DNA of 64,000 nt from Paenibacillus azoreducens (GCF_021654775.1 NZ_AP025343.1:3439501-3503500), one strand, 5' to 3'; counted from the first letter of the stretch, positions 34,415 to 44,827 are shown. The notes: generated by a model from the letters alone, not told the origin. Numbers and translations: made by a program.

Positions 34415-35629
34415 ATGTTGAATATTGGTATTATCGGATATGGCGTGCGGATCGACATGTTAATGGACGATTTGTTCGCACTGCCTTATGAAGTCTGCAT
34501 CAAGGCAGTAACGGATACCAACCACGAACGCGTGCGGGCTTTGATGAAAAAAGACGGCTCACAAGAAACGATGCACAACATGGAAATCGATAAAATCGAC
34601 GGACTTATGCGAAGCTGCGAAATGAATCCAGATACCATTAACTTTTATACGGATGCAGACGAAATGCTGGATAAAGAGAAGTTGGACGGCGTGATCGTTG
34701 GTACGAACTGCAGCACGCATACTTATTTCGCTAAAAAAGTGCTGAATCGCAACCTGCCGCTATTTTTGGAAAAACCGGTGGCTACTTCGATGGAGGATCT
34801 GAGAATTCTAGCCGAGTGCGAAGCGAAAGCAACGGTTCCGACGGTTGTTTCTTTTCCGCTGCGTGTCACACCGCTGGTTCAGGAAGTAAAGCGCATTCTC
34901 GATGCTGACACGATTGGCAAGGTGGAACATGTACAGGCGTTCAACGATGTAACCTATGGTTTTGTATATTTCCATGACTGGTACCGCGATGAGTCTGTAT
35001 CGAAGGGACTTTTTCTGCAAAAGGCAACGCATGATATCGATGTCATCAACTATCTGCTCAGTGAAGAACCTGTAAAAGTTTGTGCCATGAAGTCCAAACA
35101 GATTTATAAAGGCGATATGCCAGCAGGCCTGCGCTGCAGCGAATGCGACAAATGGGAAACCTGCATGGACAGCACTTACAATATCATAAATCTGCGCAAT
35201 GACACTCCGCGCAGCGATTATTGCGGCTTTGCAGTAGACACCGGAAACGAAGACTCCGGCAGCATGATTGTAAAATATGCGAGCGGCATGCACGCCATGT
35301 ATTCGCAGAACTTCTTTGCCCGCAAAGGCGCCGGGCGACGTGGTGCGAGGCTGTACGGCTACAAAGGCACCGTAGAATTCGATTTTGTCACGAATGAAAT
35401 CAAGGTATTTGACCACATGAGCAACAAAGTAACCGCCGTGCGTCTTGATGATCAAGGTTCGCGTCATGGCGGCGGTGATATTGTACTCATGCGCAATTTT
35501 GTACACCTGATGCAAGGCAAAACCACCCAATCCGTTGCCCCTCTGAAAGACGGCATCCGCAGCGCCCTTGTGTGTCTGCAGGCCAAAGCTTCTTCCGAAA
35601 GCGATCAATTTTATCCCATCACTTTATAA
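34415..35629 (+). CDS. Gfo/Idh/MocA-family oxidoreductase
   Basis: A 404-residue NAD(P)-dependent sugar dehydrogenase. The N-terminal Rossmann motif reads LNIGIIGYGVR; the family's Lys-Pro signature is in PLFLEKPVATSMEDL, and the catalytic His region is KATHDIDVINYLL. A Cys cluster in LRCSECDKWETCMDS is unusual for the family but is shared by one subgroup and might bind zinc. AGGAGGA lies six bases ahead of the ATG. It is the last gene of the operon and probably oxidises the sugar released by the 740-residue protein. Confidence 0.9.
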   Translation: MLNIGIIGYGVRIDMLMDDLFALPYEVCIKAVTDTNHERVRALMKKDGSQETMHNMEIDKIDGLMRSCEMNPDTINFYTDADEMLDKEKLDGVIVGTNCSTHTYFAKKVLNRNLPLFLEKPVATSMEDLRILAECEAKATVPTVVSFPLRVTPLVQEVKRILDADTIGKVEHVQAFNDVTYGFVYFHDWYRDESVSKGLFLQKATHDIDVINYLLSEEPVKVCAMKSKQIYKGDMPAGLRCSECDKWETCMDSTYNIINLRNDTPRSDYCGFAVDTGNEDSGSMIVKYASGMHAMYSQNFFARKGAGRRGARLYGYKGTVEFDFVTNEIKVFDHMSNKVTAVRLDDQGSRHGGGDIVLMRNFVHLMQGKTTQSVAPLKDGIRSALVCLQAKASSESDQFYPITL

Positions 35630-35677
35630 ATCAAACGAAAAAAAGGTGCGACACGTTAATAGCCGAATATGACCAAG

Positions 35678-35697
35678 AGCTTGGGTTCCCCCAAGCT
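35678..35697 (+). terminator. Terminator hairpin after the importer operon
   Basis: AGCTTGGG and CCCAAGCT pair around a four-base loop, followed by TTATT. It lies 49 bases after the dehydrogenase stop. The T-run is short, so termination may be partial. Confidence 0.6.
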
Positions 35698-35701
35698 TTA
35701 T

Positions 35702-35803
35702 TCAGTTCCCTTCGATTTCGCGGAATTCCACCTTAGCGACATCTTCTTTTCGTGTGATTAGACGATCAATGGAACATGTTTTAGGCGGCAATACTTCAGC
35801 CAT
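35702..35803 (-). CDS. Possible 33-residue small protein
   Basis: A minus-strand frame begins MAEVLPPKTCSIDRLITRK, ends in FREIEGN and has GAAAGGGG about nine bases before its ATG. It could be a real small gene or the start of a decayed one; I recognise no family. The gap 35804-36031 contains nothing else I can support. Confidence 0.3.
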   Translation of the reverse strand: MAEVLPPKTCSIDRLITRKEDVAKVEFREIEGN

Positions 35804-36031
35804 ATAAATTGCCCCTTTCAAATCAATACAAAATTCTGGACTTGTAAAGACAAACATCATAAGGAAAAATATTATGACTGCGTTGACTGCGTTCCTTCAC
35901 CAACAGTTGTTGCGAACTTCAAACTTTCCACTACCAGTGTTCGACCATGCCTCATCGATGATGTTAAGGCATCAATGTGATCGGAACATGAACAGAGTAT
36001 TACAAGACAGGGAATACGCCCATTCCAACAA

Positions 36032-37147
<1,116 letters not shown>

Positions 37148-37190
37148 TTAAATTCCAAGTTGCGAACTGAATTGCCGATATTTTCATGTC

Positions 37191-37255
37191 AGAAAAACAT
37201 CTACCGACGATCTTGCCAAGAAGCGAAGGCAGCGTTCCAGTAGTTTTTCTTGCGA
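37191..37255 (+). repeat. 65-nt hairpin element, copy 2
   Basis: This has the same length and the same ends (AGAAAAAC and GTTTTTCTTGCGA) as the element at 29369-29433, with CGACG and AAGAAG also shared inside. Here it is intergenic, upstream of a LacI gene. The pairing ends and the constant length suggest a small structured interspersed element. Confidence 0.75.
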
Positions 37256-37543
37256 ATATAGAATGTTCAGCTCAATTGAAAACTTTTAGCTTCTATGAAT
37301 AGAAAAGGCTCTGTTAATAGTTATTGTTGATTTTCTCCAAAGAATGAGCCACCTCAATTGGATGGCTTGAATTTCCGTTTTTTAAACAAATCTCATTTAA
37401 TTAAAGACCTTATAAATGTATAACCCCATCCTAAAAATAGGACAGGGTTAAGATAAAGTTGTTTGATTTTTGATAAAGAACACTTCGCCGAACTTAAAAC
37501 TTGCCAATAAAGTCGTTTAGCACGAAGATACTTCATCATGAAG

Positions 37544-37927
37544 TTACTTCTGCACAATCTGAATAAGGTTGCCGCATGTATCGTCGAAGACAGCTATTGT
37601 GAGTTCGCCCATTTTTGTTGGCTCCATTGTAAAATTCACGCCGTTTTCCAATAATCGTTTATGCTCTTTATTAATATCTGCAACGCCAAACATCGTTGCC
37701 GGAATGCCATCGGCAAATATCTTCTTTTGATACTCATTGGCTGCAGGATGGTCATTCGGTTCGAGTAAAAGCTCGGTACCGTCTTGCTCACCGGGAGAAA
37801 CGAGCGCTATCCATCTAAATTCTCCGACGGGAACGTCATGCTTTTTTACAAAGCCCAGCGTTTTTGTATAAAACTCCAATGCCTTGTCTTGATCTTGAAC
37901 GAATATACTGGTAACAATGATTTTCAT
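37544..37927 (-). CDS. VOC-family (glyoxalase-like) protein
   Basis: A 127-residue metal-dependent VOC-fold protein. It has the paired beta-alpha-beta units MKIIVTSIFVQDQDKALEFY and IPATMFGVADINKEHKRLLE, a DGTELLLEP strand and the C-terminal FDDTCGNLIQIVQ, typical of glyoxalase/bleomycin-resistance-like proteins. AAAGGAGG lies nine bases before the ATG at 37927; 16 codons upstream are open without a site. It is downstream of an ArsR-type regulator in the same orientation, a common pairing. The substrate is unknown. Confidence 0.88.
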   Translation of the reverse strand: MKIIVTSIFVQDQDKALEFYTKTLGFVKKHDVPVGEFRWIALVSPGEQDGTELLLEPNDHPAANEYQKKIFADGIPATMFGVADINKEHKRLLENGVNFTMEPTKMGELTIAVFDDTCGNLIQIVQK

Positions 37928-38026
37928 AATGTTTTGCCTCCTTTGATATTTGCGACTTTGGTGCTTTGCTAACAATCTGGCTCCAATCAGAAAAACCCAT
38001 ACATTCTTCGGAAATTTTAATTAAAA

Positions 38027-38305
38027 TTACTCTACCCATCCTTTCAGCAAATTTTTAAGTGGTTCGTTGTTGAATATAATCACTCGATATTTTCCCTTTT
38101 TTTTTGATTTTACGAGCCCTGCATCTTCCAATGCAGAAAGATGTTTAGCAATCGCCTGTCGCGAAATGGAAAGGTCGTGCTTCATAATGAGTCGTGCCGT
38201 AAGTTCATACAACGTCAGCTCGCTGCGTTCGGATAGCTCATCTAACATCAGCCGCCGAGTCGAGTCGCCAAGTGCTTTGAATATAGCGTCTTTGTTTCTA
38301 TCCAT
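38027..38305 (-). CDS. ArsR-family helix-turn-helix regulator
   Basis: A 92-residue winged-helix repressor. It starts MDRNKDAIFKALGDSTRRLM, has the recognition helix region SISRQAIAKHLSALEDAGLV and the wing KSKKKGKYRVIIF. It lacks the metal-binding CxCxx motif of true ArsR, so it is of the YdfF/SdpR-like type used with VOC and SRPBCC genes. It lies 99 bases upstream of the VOC gene, which it probably controls together with itself. Confidence 0.9.
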   Translation of the reverse strand: MDRNKDAIFKALGDSTRRLMLDELSERSELTLYELTARLIMKHDLSISRQAIAKHLSALEDAGLVKSKKKGKYRVIIFNNEPLKNLLKGWVE

Positions 38306-38552
38306 ATATCGAGTATAAGCAACTCAAAGGTTGCCTGTCAAGTATAAACAACTTTATGGTTGCATGATAAAGAAACCTTGTCATGCAATCTTAACAAGTT
38401 AAAGTCACATAATTGTAGTTTGAACCCCATGTTAAATACCGCCAACTTACATGAACGGATTCTCTATCCAGTTTTTTAATCGGGAATGCAGCGCATTGAC
38501 GTATTGGAAATATATCTAAATATCAACAACAACGTTAAACAGAGCCAATAAA

Positions 38553-38592
38553 AAAACCTGTTAATCTAGTTTCTACTAGATCAACAGGTTTT
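38553..38592 (-). terminator. Strong terminator of the alpha-galactosidase operon
   Basis: AAAACCTGTTAATCTAGT pairs with ACTAGATCAACAGGTTTT around TTCT (one mismatch). On the minus strand the stem ends in a T-rich run (TTTTTTTATTGG). It lies 38 bases below the LacI stop codon and closes the operon that begins at 46498. Confidence 0.9.
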
Positions 38593-38629
38593 ATACTTTC
38601 AGATTAGCAGCGGACTAATCCATTCACTA

Positions 38630-39661
38630 TCAAACGAGTTTCCCGCAGCTTTCCCGAACCATCAACTCTGTAGCTACATTCGCATGCAATGAATAGTCCC
38701 TGCCAGTCAGGCGGTCAATCATCAGCTTCACGGCCGTGCATCCCATCTCTTCCGTATACACTTTGACTGTTGTAAGTGGAGGATTGACGTACTTGGATAC
38801 ATCAATTCCGTCTATGCTGGTTATCCCTACTTGTTCCGGAATTTTAATATCCGATTCATGCAGTGCCCGCAAAGCGCCGATTGCCATGAGATCGCTGGCC
38901 ACAAAAAAAGCCCTTGGAAGATTGCTTTTTTCTATGGCTTCCTTCATTAACCTGTACCCTTCTTCTGCTCCCCAACTGCCTATGAACATGCTCTCTTCCT
39001 TGAACAGCCCGCGTTCTTCCAACATCATTTGATATGTCTTCTGCCGTTCGTCTTGGTAAAACTCAATCCCGTCCGGTGTTTTGATGTAACTTCTTCCTCC
39101 AATGTAACCGATTTCCGTGTACCCTAACTTCAGCAGATGCTCCATCGCCTTACGGGCTGCCTCGGAAATATCAAACCGAACGGAATCATGCTCATCGGAG
39201 GACCTGTAATCCACGAAAATGATAGGGAAATTCGGGCGAAGCCGTTTTGGATCCAGGCTAATCTCGACTTTGCCGACAACGATCAACCCGTCTATATCCG
39301 AAAATTCGATTTCAGGGCTGGTATCATCAATCCAACGGTATATTCGTTGGATCGTCACGCTTTGTTTGGTGCATTCCTTTTCGATCCCTTGCCGGATGGA
39401 CATGTAGAAAGGATCGGAAAATTCAAACTGCTCGGAGCACCAGATTAACAAACCGATTTTCCAGTTCTTTTTTATGTTCAATTCGTTTTGTTTTTTGCTT
39501 GGTCTTTGACGATAGTTTAATGATTTGGCGATCTCGAGGATGTTTCTTCTGGTTTCTTCCGATACGTTGAAGGAATAATCCTTGCTTAAGACCCGTGAAA
39601 CGGTGGAACTCGATACCTTTGCTATTTTTGCAATTTCTTTTATGGTGGCGATAAGAATCAC
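38630..39661 (-). CDS. LacI-family transcriptional regulator (second paralogue)
   Basis: A 343-residue repressor with the helix-turn-helix TIKEIAKIAKVSSSTVSRVL and a sensor domain with [19 protein letters not shown] and [15 protein letters not shown]. It is the last gene of the alpha-galactosidase operon, so it is likely to be controlled with, and to control, that operon; TTTACTAAATA palindromes upstream of the first gene are candidate operators. The start is a GTG with GGAAAG ahead. Its closest visible relative is the regulator at 36032-37060. Confidence 0.92.
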   Translation of the reverse strand: MILIATIKEIAKIAKVSSSTVSRVLSKDYSFNVSEETRRNILEIAKSLNYRQRPSKKQNELNIKKNWKIGLLIWCSEQFEFSDPFYMSIRQGIEKECTKQSVTIQRIYRWIDDTSPEIEFSDIDGLIVVGKVEISLDPKRLRPNFPIIFVDYRSSDEHDSVRFDISEAARKAMEHLLKLGYTEIGYIGGRSYIKTPDGIEFYQDERQKTYQMMLEERGLFKEESMFIGSWGAEEGYRLMKEAIEKSNLPRAFFVASDLMAIGALRALHESDIKIPEQVGITSIDGIDVSKYVNPPLTTVKVYTEEMGCTAVKLMIDRLTGRDYSLHANVATELMVRESCGKLV

Positions 39662-39679
39662 ACACTTTCCTTGGGGTTA

Positions 39680-41041
39680 CTACACTACCCCTACGACTAT
39701 TTTCTGGCCCGGTTCCACGCAGAGGCGAATTGAACTGACGGTTCCAGAGCCATAAACATGCTGAACCTCCGCTTGACATTCAGTGCCATCTACGGACAAT
39801 GCGCCCCATTCGCCCGGAAAACGGGCTTCCCAAACAAATCCCGAACCGGAGGCGTTTACCAAGATGCTTTCCTGGTTGTTTCTATGCGTCAGGTGAATTT
39901 CATTTTCCCATAAAGGAACATTCATCGCCGTAGCCCATTCTAAGGGATTTATACGCGGCAAAGTCACCAATACCCGATCAGCCGCATTCGGAGCCATGCC
40001 CATCATTCCGGTGATTATAGAAGAGATAACGCTGTAGGACACTTCAGGATATGACCGTCTCGACGTATGTGGCGAGGAGAGATCCAGCAGCATTGAGTAT
40101 GCGATTTCATGCAATCCATAGTTGTAATAGATTTCCGCTAAATAAGAACGTTCCTCTACATTGTTTCCGCCATGTTTGACTACATCGAGCAGCGCGGAAT
40201 TCATCCGAACACCTTTCTTCACCAAACTGAAATATAAAGGCAAATAATGGGCTGAAGCGTAATATGCCGTATAAGGCGAACCATCCTGCATTATTGCTCC
40301 GTTAAAACGTCCTGCCTTCTCATTCCACCATTCTTGATTATATTTCTCGCGGATATGTGCAGCCTTTTGGGTATATTTATGTGAAAGATCTTGATGGCCG
40401 CGCAGCGTCTGGATTTGAGAATACGCGCGGTACCCGGCATAAAGCGCCGCCACGAGATCACCGCCCACAAGCGGATGAAGGCCGTCTTCCACATAAGAAG
40501 CAATCCCTCTTCGGCCGTAGTGGACATAATGTTCTGGCAGCCCGTCGCCATCTTTATCCCAACATCTAACATAGTCGGTTACCGAACGGTCATAAAAGTA
40601 GAGCATTTCGGGTTTTTCAATATAATCCTTATCTCCAGTCCACTGAAATTGCCGTAAACAACAGTCGACCAAATCGAAGTTAGCAGGCAAATTATACCAA
40701 AAGTCACCGTCATTTTCATAATCCACAGGTGCAGGAACTCCATCCTTTGTAATTTCCCAATAGGAGCACCAATCTCTGTCTGCGCTAATATGCCTGGCAA
40801 ATTGGTATAGCATGTTCTTGTTATGTTCCCGCAATCCCAGCAAATGCGCTCCAGTGCTTTGATGAGCTACGTCACGCATACAAAATGCGTCCCTCCCGGG
40901 CAAAGCGGCCTCATACCATGGTCCGACCGGATCATCGGCATGGGCGTACAACAGGGCTTGCTTTTTAGCCCATTCAAAGGTTTCATTTAACTCGGAGCTG
41001 GAGGAATCGAAAGTGATATGGCCGATGGGCAGCGTATTCAT
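39680..41041 (-). CDS. Probable (alpha/alpha)6-barrel glycoside hydrolase
   Basis: A 453-residue cytoplasmic protein without a signal peptide. It has the six-hairpin look of many glycosidases: WYEAALPGRDAFCMRDVAHQ, followed by STGAHLLGL, then ENDGDFWYNLPANFDLVDCC and DGDGLPEHYVHYG. Acidic residues in these segments (Glu in YEAAL, Asp in CMRDV, Asp in NDGDF) are candidate catalytic groups. The C-terminal 80 residues look like a beta domain. I cannot give a GH family number with confidence. It follows the alpha-galactosidase by three bases and probably acts on the same oligosaccharide. Confidence 0.72.
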   Translation of the reverse strand: MNTLPIGHITFDSSSSELNETFEWAKKQALLYAHADDPVGPWYEAALPGRDAFCMRDVAHQSTGAHLLGLREHNKNMLYQFARHISADRDWCSYWEITKDGVPAPVDYENDGDFWYNLPANFDLVDCCLRQFQWTGDKDYIEKPEMLYFYDRSVTDYVRCWDKDGDGLPEHYVHYGRRGIASYVEDGLHPLVGGDLVAALYAGYRAYSQIQTLRGHQDLSHKYTQKAAHIREKYNQEWWNEKAGRFNGAIMQDGSPYTAYYASAHYLPLYFSLVKKGVRMNSALLDVVKHGGNNVEERSYLAEIYYNYGLHEIAYSMLLDLSSPHTSRRSYPEVSYSVISSIITGMMGMAPNAADRVLVTLPRINPLEWATAMNVPLWENEIHLTHRNNQESILVNASGSGFVWEARFPGEWGALSVDGTECQAEVQHVYGSGTVSSIRLCVEPGQKIVVGVV

Positions 41042-41044
41042 TTA

Positions 41045-42841
41045 TTACACCTCTCTTTTGATCAAGGCAAGACCGGCACCCGGAATCTGAAGGCTGTGAA
41101 TGCCTGCGCTGAAGTTCATCTTGTAGGAATCGACCACGTCACCACGGACGTTGCGGATTTCTACTTCGGCCGCTCCCATATCTTCGGCGATCTCAAGAAC
41201 CAGCCGCGCATGAAACGTGCCGTTCACGACAATAAGACTTTCCGGGACTTGAACTCCGACGCGGATCACCATATCATCATATGCGCATATAATCCGTTTC
41301 TCCGCCGTTTCCGCACAGACGGTAGCATACAGCGAGTCCGGTTTGCCCGGTTTAAATTCTCCTTCAATCAAGGCATCGCGGTGCTCATGCCAGAAAGACA
41401 ACCAAAAGGATACCATTTCCAAATGCTCTGTCGGGATTTGGTCCAGCTTTACGGAAATTTGCGGTACGGAAAACAATATATTAATCAGCTGCAGCGCGGC
41501 GCTTTCCAATGGCTCATTCGGATTCCACATGATCATATCCGAATGGACCGCAGTGTCGCCGCTGAGAAGTCTGACATCTATCGTCCGAATACGATTCTCG
41601 ACGGCATCGTTGGGGCAATCGGTAGCCCGAAGCATATTCCCGTATTTTTTCATCAATGGTCCGACATAGTTCTGGCGGAATTCAATCAGGATATCCGGTT
41701 TGATTGCCTTTAACCTTGTAATCACGTCGCTCATCAACCGGTCAACGGCTTCCGGTACGGAAGTAAAGTCCATCTCGGGATCCCTTTTGTCTTTGGTCTC
41801 TTCCGTCGCATAAAAGCTGTCCACGAAATCCAACTTAAATCCATCCAGATCCCAATCGCGAACGGCCTTTTCATAAAGTCCGATCGTATATTCGCGAACT
41901 TCGGGATATCTTGGATCAAGCACTCCGGCACCAAGATTTTCAAACACGGTCAACATTTTATGTTCAAACCGGTGCCAGGCATCGCTTTTCATTCCAACAA
42001 ACGGTACGGAATACCATAACATGTATTTCAAGCCGATCGCATGCACGCGTTCGACATGGGCCCGCATATCGGCAATTTTCTCTGCGCAAACAAGCCAATC
42101 CCCGCAATACGAATACCCTCTGGCGTTATCGGAGGTTTGCCATCCGTCGTCGACAATGACCATCCTGCATCCAAGATCTTGTGCAAGGCGGCATTGCCTT
42201 TCAACTTCCTCGGGATTCAGTTTTTGATGGAAACTGTACCATGTGGAATATACGGGCAGCTTTGCCGCTTCCGGAACGGGTGCCGGTTCAAATCCCGGAA
42301 GGGATGCCCACCAGCGCTGTACTTCATTGAGACTTTCATAATAAGGTATATCTCTCGCATCCAGGCGAAGAACGGCTTCATACGTCCGGATCGGAGCCAT
42401 CGGCTCCGTGAACAGCTTCACCGAACACTTGAATACCGACGTTTCCTCATGCACCCCCGCCAACATTCCAACCGCGTTTAACGCATCGGAATAGGCGAAA
42501 GTCAACCGGTTCCGGCCCATCGTATTAAACAGGCAGCCCACAGGAGCAGAATATGTTGCCTTAGAGACAAGCTCACGCTCCCAATCCACATGAAGGCGCC
42601 GATTCCGGTATGCGGCTGGATGCCAATAACCATGAATGTCAACAGCGGGAATATGCCATACGATTTCAACGGGCGACGGCTGCACTGGAGCATCCGCTTC
42701 CAAACGAATATGCAGCAGCTCGATACCGTCGCTGAAGTTTTGAGATGACAATGAAATTTGAAACGGATGATCCTCGCCAAGAACCGAAAATTGATATGTC
42801 CCGGTATTTAACCTGCTTTGTTCTATCTTGATTAGATTCAC
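41045..42841 (-). CDS. GH36-type alpha-galactosidase-like glycosidase
   Basis: A 598-residue enzyme. A beta-sandwich N-terminal domain (about 1-190) precedes a TIM barrel with YSTWYSFHQKLNPEEV, MVIVDDGWQTSDNARGYS and DGFKLDFVDSFYA, where the Asp is the expected nucleophile. IEFRQNYVGP and MLRATDCPNDAVEN follow, the last with the expected acid/base Asp. These match GH36/GH27 alpha-galactosidases. The start is taken as the GTG at 42841, six bases after GGAGGGG; the ATG five codons earlier lies in that site. Without a signal peptide it should cleave alpha-galactosides after import. Alpha-N-acetylgalactosaminidase is an alternative. Confidence 0.85.
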   Translation of the reverse strand: MNLIKIEQSRLNTGTYQFSVLGEDHPFQISLSSQNFSDGIELLHIRLEADAPVQPSPVEIVWHIPAVDIHGYWHPAAYRNRRLHVDWERELVSKATYSAPVGCLFNTMGRNRLTFAYSDALNAVGMLAGVHEETSVFKCSVKLFTEPMAPIRTYEAVLRLDARDIPYYESLNEVQRWWASLPGFEPAPVPEAAKLPVYSTWYSFHQKLNPEEVERQCRLAQDLGCRMVIVDDGWQTSDNARGYSYCGDWLVCAEKIADMRAHVERVHAIGLKYMLWYSVPFVGMKSDAWHRFEHKMLTVFENLGAGVLDPRYPEVREYTIGLYEKAVRDWDLDGFKLDFVDSFYATEETKDKRDPEMDFTSVPEAVDRLMSDVITRLKAIKPDILIEFRQNYVGPLMKKYGNMLRATDCPNDAVENRIRTIDVRLLSGDTAVHSDMIMWNPNEPLESAALQLINILFSVPQISVKLDQIPTEHLEMVSFWLSFWHEHRDALIEGEFKPGKPDSLYATVCAETAEKRIICAYDDMVIRVGVQVPESLIVVNGTFHARLVLEIAEDMGAAEVEIRNVRGDVVDSYKMNFSAGIHSLQIPGAGLALIKREV

Positions 42842-42887
42842 AGTAGTCCCCTCCATTTTTACACTTTTCTTCTTGATTTGATGTTTA

Positions 42888-43784
42888 CTAGCCTTTCACG
42901 GCCCCCAGCGTGATGCCGCCGACAAAATATTTTTGCAAGAATGGATACACGCATGCGATCGGCAGCGTAACGACCATGGTTACGGCAGCACGCAGCGTAT
43001 TGCTGGATATATTGCGATATTTCGAATAAGCCGCCTGCGCGTCCTGAATTTGCTGCAATGCCTCCACCTCAAGCAGAAGTTTGCGGAGATACGTTTGGAG
43101 AGTATCCCACTTCCCGTTCGAATTGTACAAAATTACGTCAAACCATGAATTCCAGTGGCCAACAGAGCTGAAAACGGCAATAGCGGCGAATACCGGCATG
43201 GAAATAGGGATCACGACATTGACATAAATGCGCAGTTCGGAAGCGCCGTCAATCCGCGCGGACTCGAACAACGACTCCGGCAAACCTTGCATGTATGATG
43301 CCATCAGAAGCATGTAATACGCATTGAGAAGGCCAGGTATCCAATATACGTTAAACGTATTGGTCAGCCCGAGATTAACCATCAGCAAATAAGTAGGAAT
43401 CAACCCGCCGCCAAAATACATCGTGATCAGGAACAATATGCGCATGAATTTTCTTCCGGAAAAGTTGCGGATCGTAACGATGTACGCAAGAAGTCCGGTC
43501 ATGAATACACAGGTGACGGTTCCAACAACTACACGTAAGACGGAAACCCATAAGCCTGAAAACAGCTTTTCGTTTTTCAGCAAGAACATATAGGAATCCA
43601 GCGAAAAAACCCGCGGAAAAAAGTAGATTCCGCCCCGAGCGGCATCCACTCCGTCATTCAGGGAGATCGCGAGCAAATTTACAAACGGATACAACATCAG
43701 AAACATAAACACAATCATAAATGCAATGTTAAACGCATCGAAAATACGACTGCCGATGCCGGGCTTTACTGTTGTCGGATTCAC
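42888..43784 (-). CDS. Carbohydrate ABC importer permease (LplC/YtcP-type)
   Basis: A 298-residue permease with six helices. AFNIAFMIVFMFLMLYPFV is helix 1, the EAA loop reads LFESARIDGASELRIYV, and the C-terminus is YPFLQKYFVGGITLGAVKG. It follows its partner permease by 14 bases and precedes the alpha-galactosidase. It carries the oligosaccharide bound by the lipoprotein encoded at 44828-46498. The ATPase must come from elsewhere. Confidence 0.92.
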   Translation of the reverse strand: MNPTTVKPGIGSRIFDAFNIAFMIVFMFLMLYPFVNLLAISLNDGVDAARGGIYFFPRVFSLDSYMFLLKNEKLFSGLWVSVLRVVVGTVTCVFMTGLLAYIVTIRNFSGRKFMRILFLITMYFGGGLIPTYLLMVNLGLTNTFNVYWIPGLLNAYYMLLMASYMQGLPESLFESARIDGASELRIYVNVVIPISMPVFAAIAVFSSVGHWNSWFDVILYNSNGKWDTLQTYLRKLLLEVEALQQIQDAQAAYSKYRNISSNTLRAAVTMVVTLPIACVYPFLQKYFVGGITLGAVKG

Positions 43785-43798
43785 TGTTGTCCGCCTCC

Positions 43799-44761
43799 CT
43801 ATAAAATCGAAGTATCCAGCGCTTTTTTACTGATACGGTTCGCAGTGAGCACTAGCACAAGCGAGATGACGCCCTTCAATAATCCGATCGCTGCGCCGTA
43901 CGAATAATTGCCTAGCTGAATTCCGTACTTATAGGCATACGTATCGATAACTTCGTGATATTCCCTTGTTTGCGAGTTACCTATCAGCAGCTGCTGCTCG
44001 AAGCCTGCATTCAAAATGCCGCCGATCCCGAGAATAAACAACAATACGATGGTCGGACGAATGCTTGGCAGTATAATATGCCACACCATACCGAACCGCC
44101 CCAGACCGTCCACTTTACCCGCATCAAACAGTTCGGAATCCACGCCGGCGATCGCGGATAAGTATATAATCGTGGACCAACCGACATCCTTCCATATATT
44201 GGTTGTGGTCAGCACGCCCCAAAAGTACTTGCCTTCGCCCAGGAAGGCGATCGGTTTGTCGATAAAACCAAGCCTCATCAGCATGTCATTCACGAATCCT
44301 TCATTGCCCAACGTGGCAAACAAAATGCTGGCTACAACTACCCACGAAATAAAATGCGGCAAATACGATACCGTCTGAACAAAGCGTTTAAAGATTCTTC
44401 CCCGCAGTTCATTGAGCAGCAGGGCCAATACGATGGGCGCCGTAAAACCGAATACGATGCCGAGCCCGCTGATTGCCAGCGTATTGCGGAGCACATGCCA
44501 AAAATCGGGAGAGTGGAAAAATGTTTTAAAATGCAAAAAACCTACCCATTCACTCCCGAGTATCGGTTTGCCGGGAAAGTAGTTCATAAAAGCGATGATG
44601 ATTCCATACATCGGCAGATAACAAAAGATAGCCACCCATATGATCATGGGAATGCTGATCAACCACAACTGGCGCTCCTTATATAAGGTCCGCTTGATAA
44701 GATCGAATCGCGATTTTCGTTGTGTTGGTGTATGTACGACTCCGGCGTTCATCCTGGCCAC
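43799..44761 (-). CDS. Carbohydrate ABC importer permease (LplB-type)
   Basis: A 320-residue permease of the LplB type. A basic N-terminal cytoplasmic stretch precedes helix 1 (LISIPMIIWVAIFCYLPMYG), then PGKPILGSEWVGFLHFKTFF. The coupling loop is LFDAGKVDGLGRFGMV followed by HIILPSIRP, in which the usual EAA has become DAG. It forms a pair with the 42888-43784 protein. Confidence 0.9.
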   Translation of the reverse strand: MARMNAGVVHTPTQRKSRFDLIKRTLYKERQLWLISIPMIIWVAIFCYLPMYGIIIAFMNYFPGKPILGSEWVGFLHFKTFFHSPDFWHVLRNTLAISGLGIVFGFTAPIVLALLLNELRGRIFKRFVQTVSYLPHFISWVVVASILFATLGNEGFVNDMLMRLGFIDKPIAFLGEGKYFWGVLTTTNIWKDVGWSTIIYLSAIAGVDSELFDAGKVDGLGRFGMVWHIILPSIRPTIVLLFILGIGGILNAGFEQQLLIGNSQTREYHEVIDTYAYKYGIQLGNYSYGAAIGLLKGVISLVLVLTANRISKKALDTSIL

Positions 44762-44827
44762 CCTCTTTCTAAAGTCAAAAATTTTCCGAAACGGGAGGAA
44801 GGCTTCCTTCCCCCCGGCTCATTTGCG

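Larger units (their letters stand above)
37307..38546. mobile_element. Inverted-repeat-bounded cassette carrying VOC and ArsR genes
   Basis: GGCTCTGTTAATAGTTATTG at 37307 and the complement of GGCTCTGTTTAACGTTGTTG ending at 38546 are inverted repeats; 23 of the first 28 bases agree. They face inward around a 1.24-kb segment with a VOC-family gene and an ArsR-type gene and no transposase. The GGCTCTGTT ends look like insertion-sequence ends. It may be a passenger-carrying relic or non-autonomous element. No clear target duplication was seen (AATA is near both outer ends). Confidence 0.55.

Noticed and set aside
34808..35608. A 266-codon antisense frame inside the Gfo/Idh/MocA gene
   Set aside because: The plus-strand frame has all family motifs and a ribosome site; the antisense frame is a codon-use shadow.
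41018..41713. A 231-codon plus-strand frame inside the GH36 gene
   Set aside because: Antisense to a well-supported enzyme, with no ribosome site or recognisable domain.
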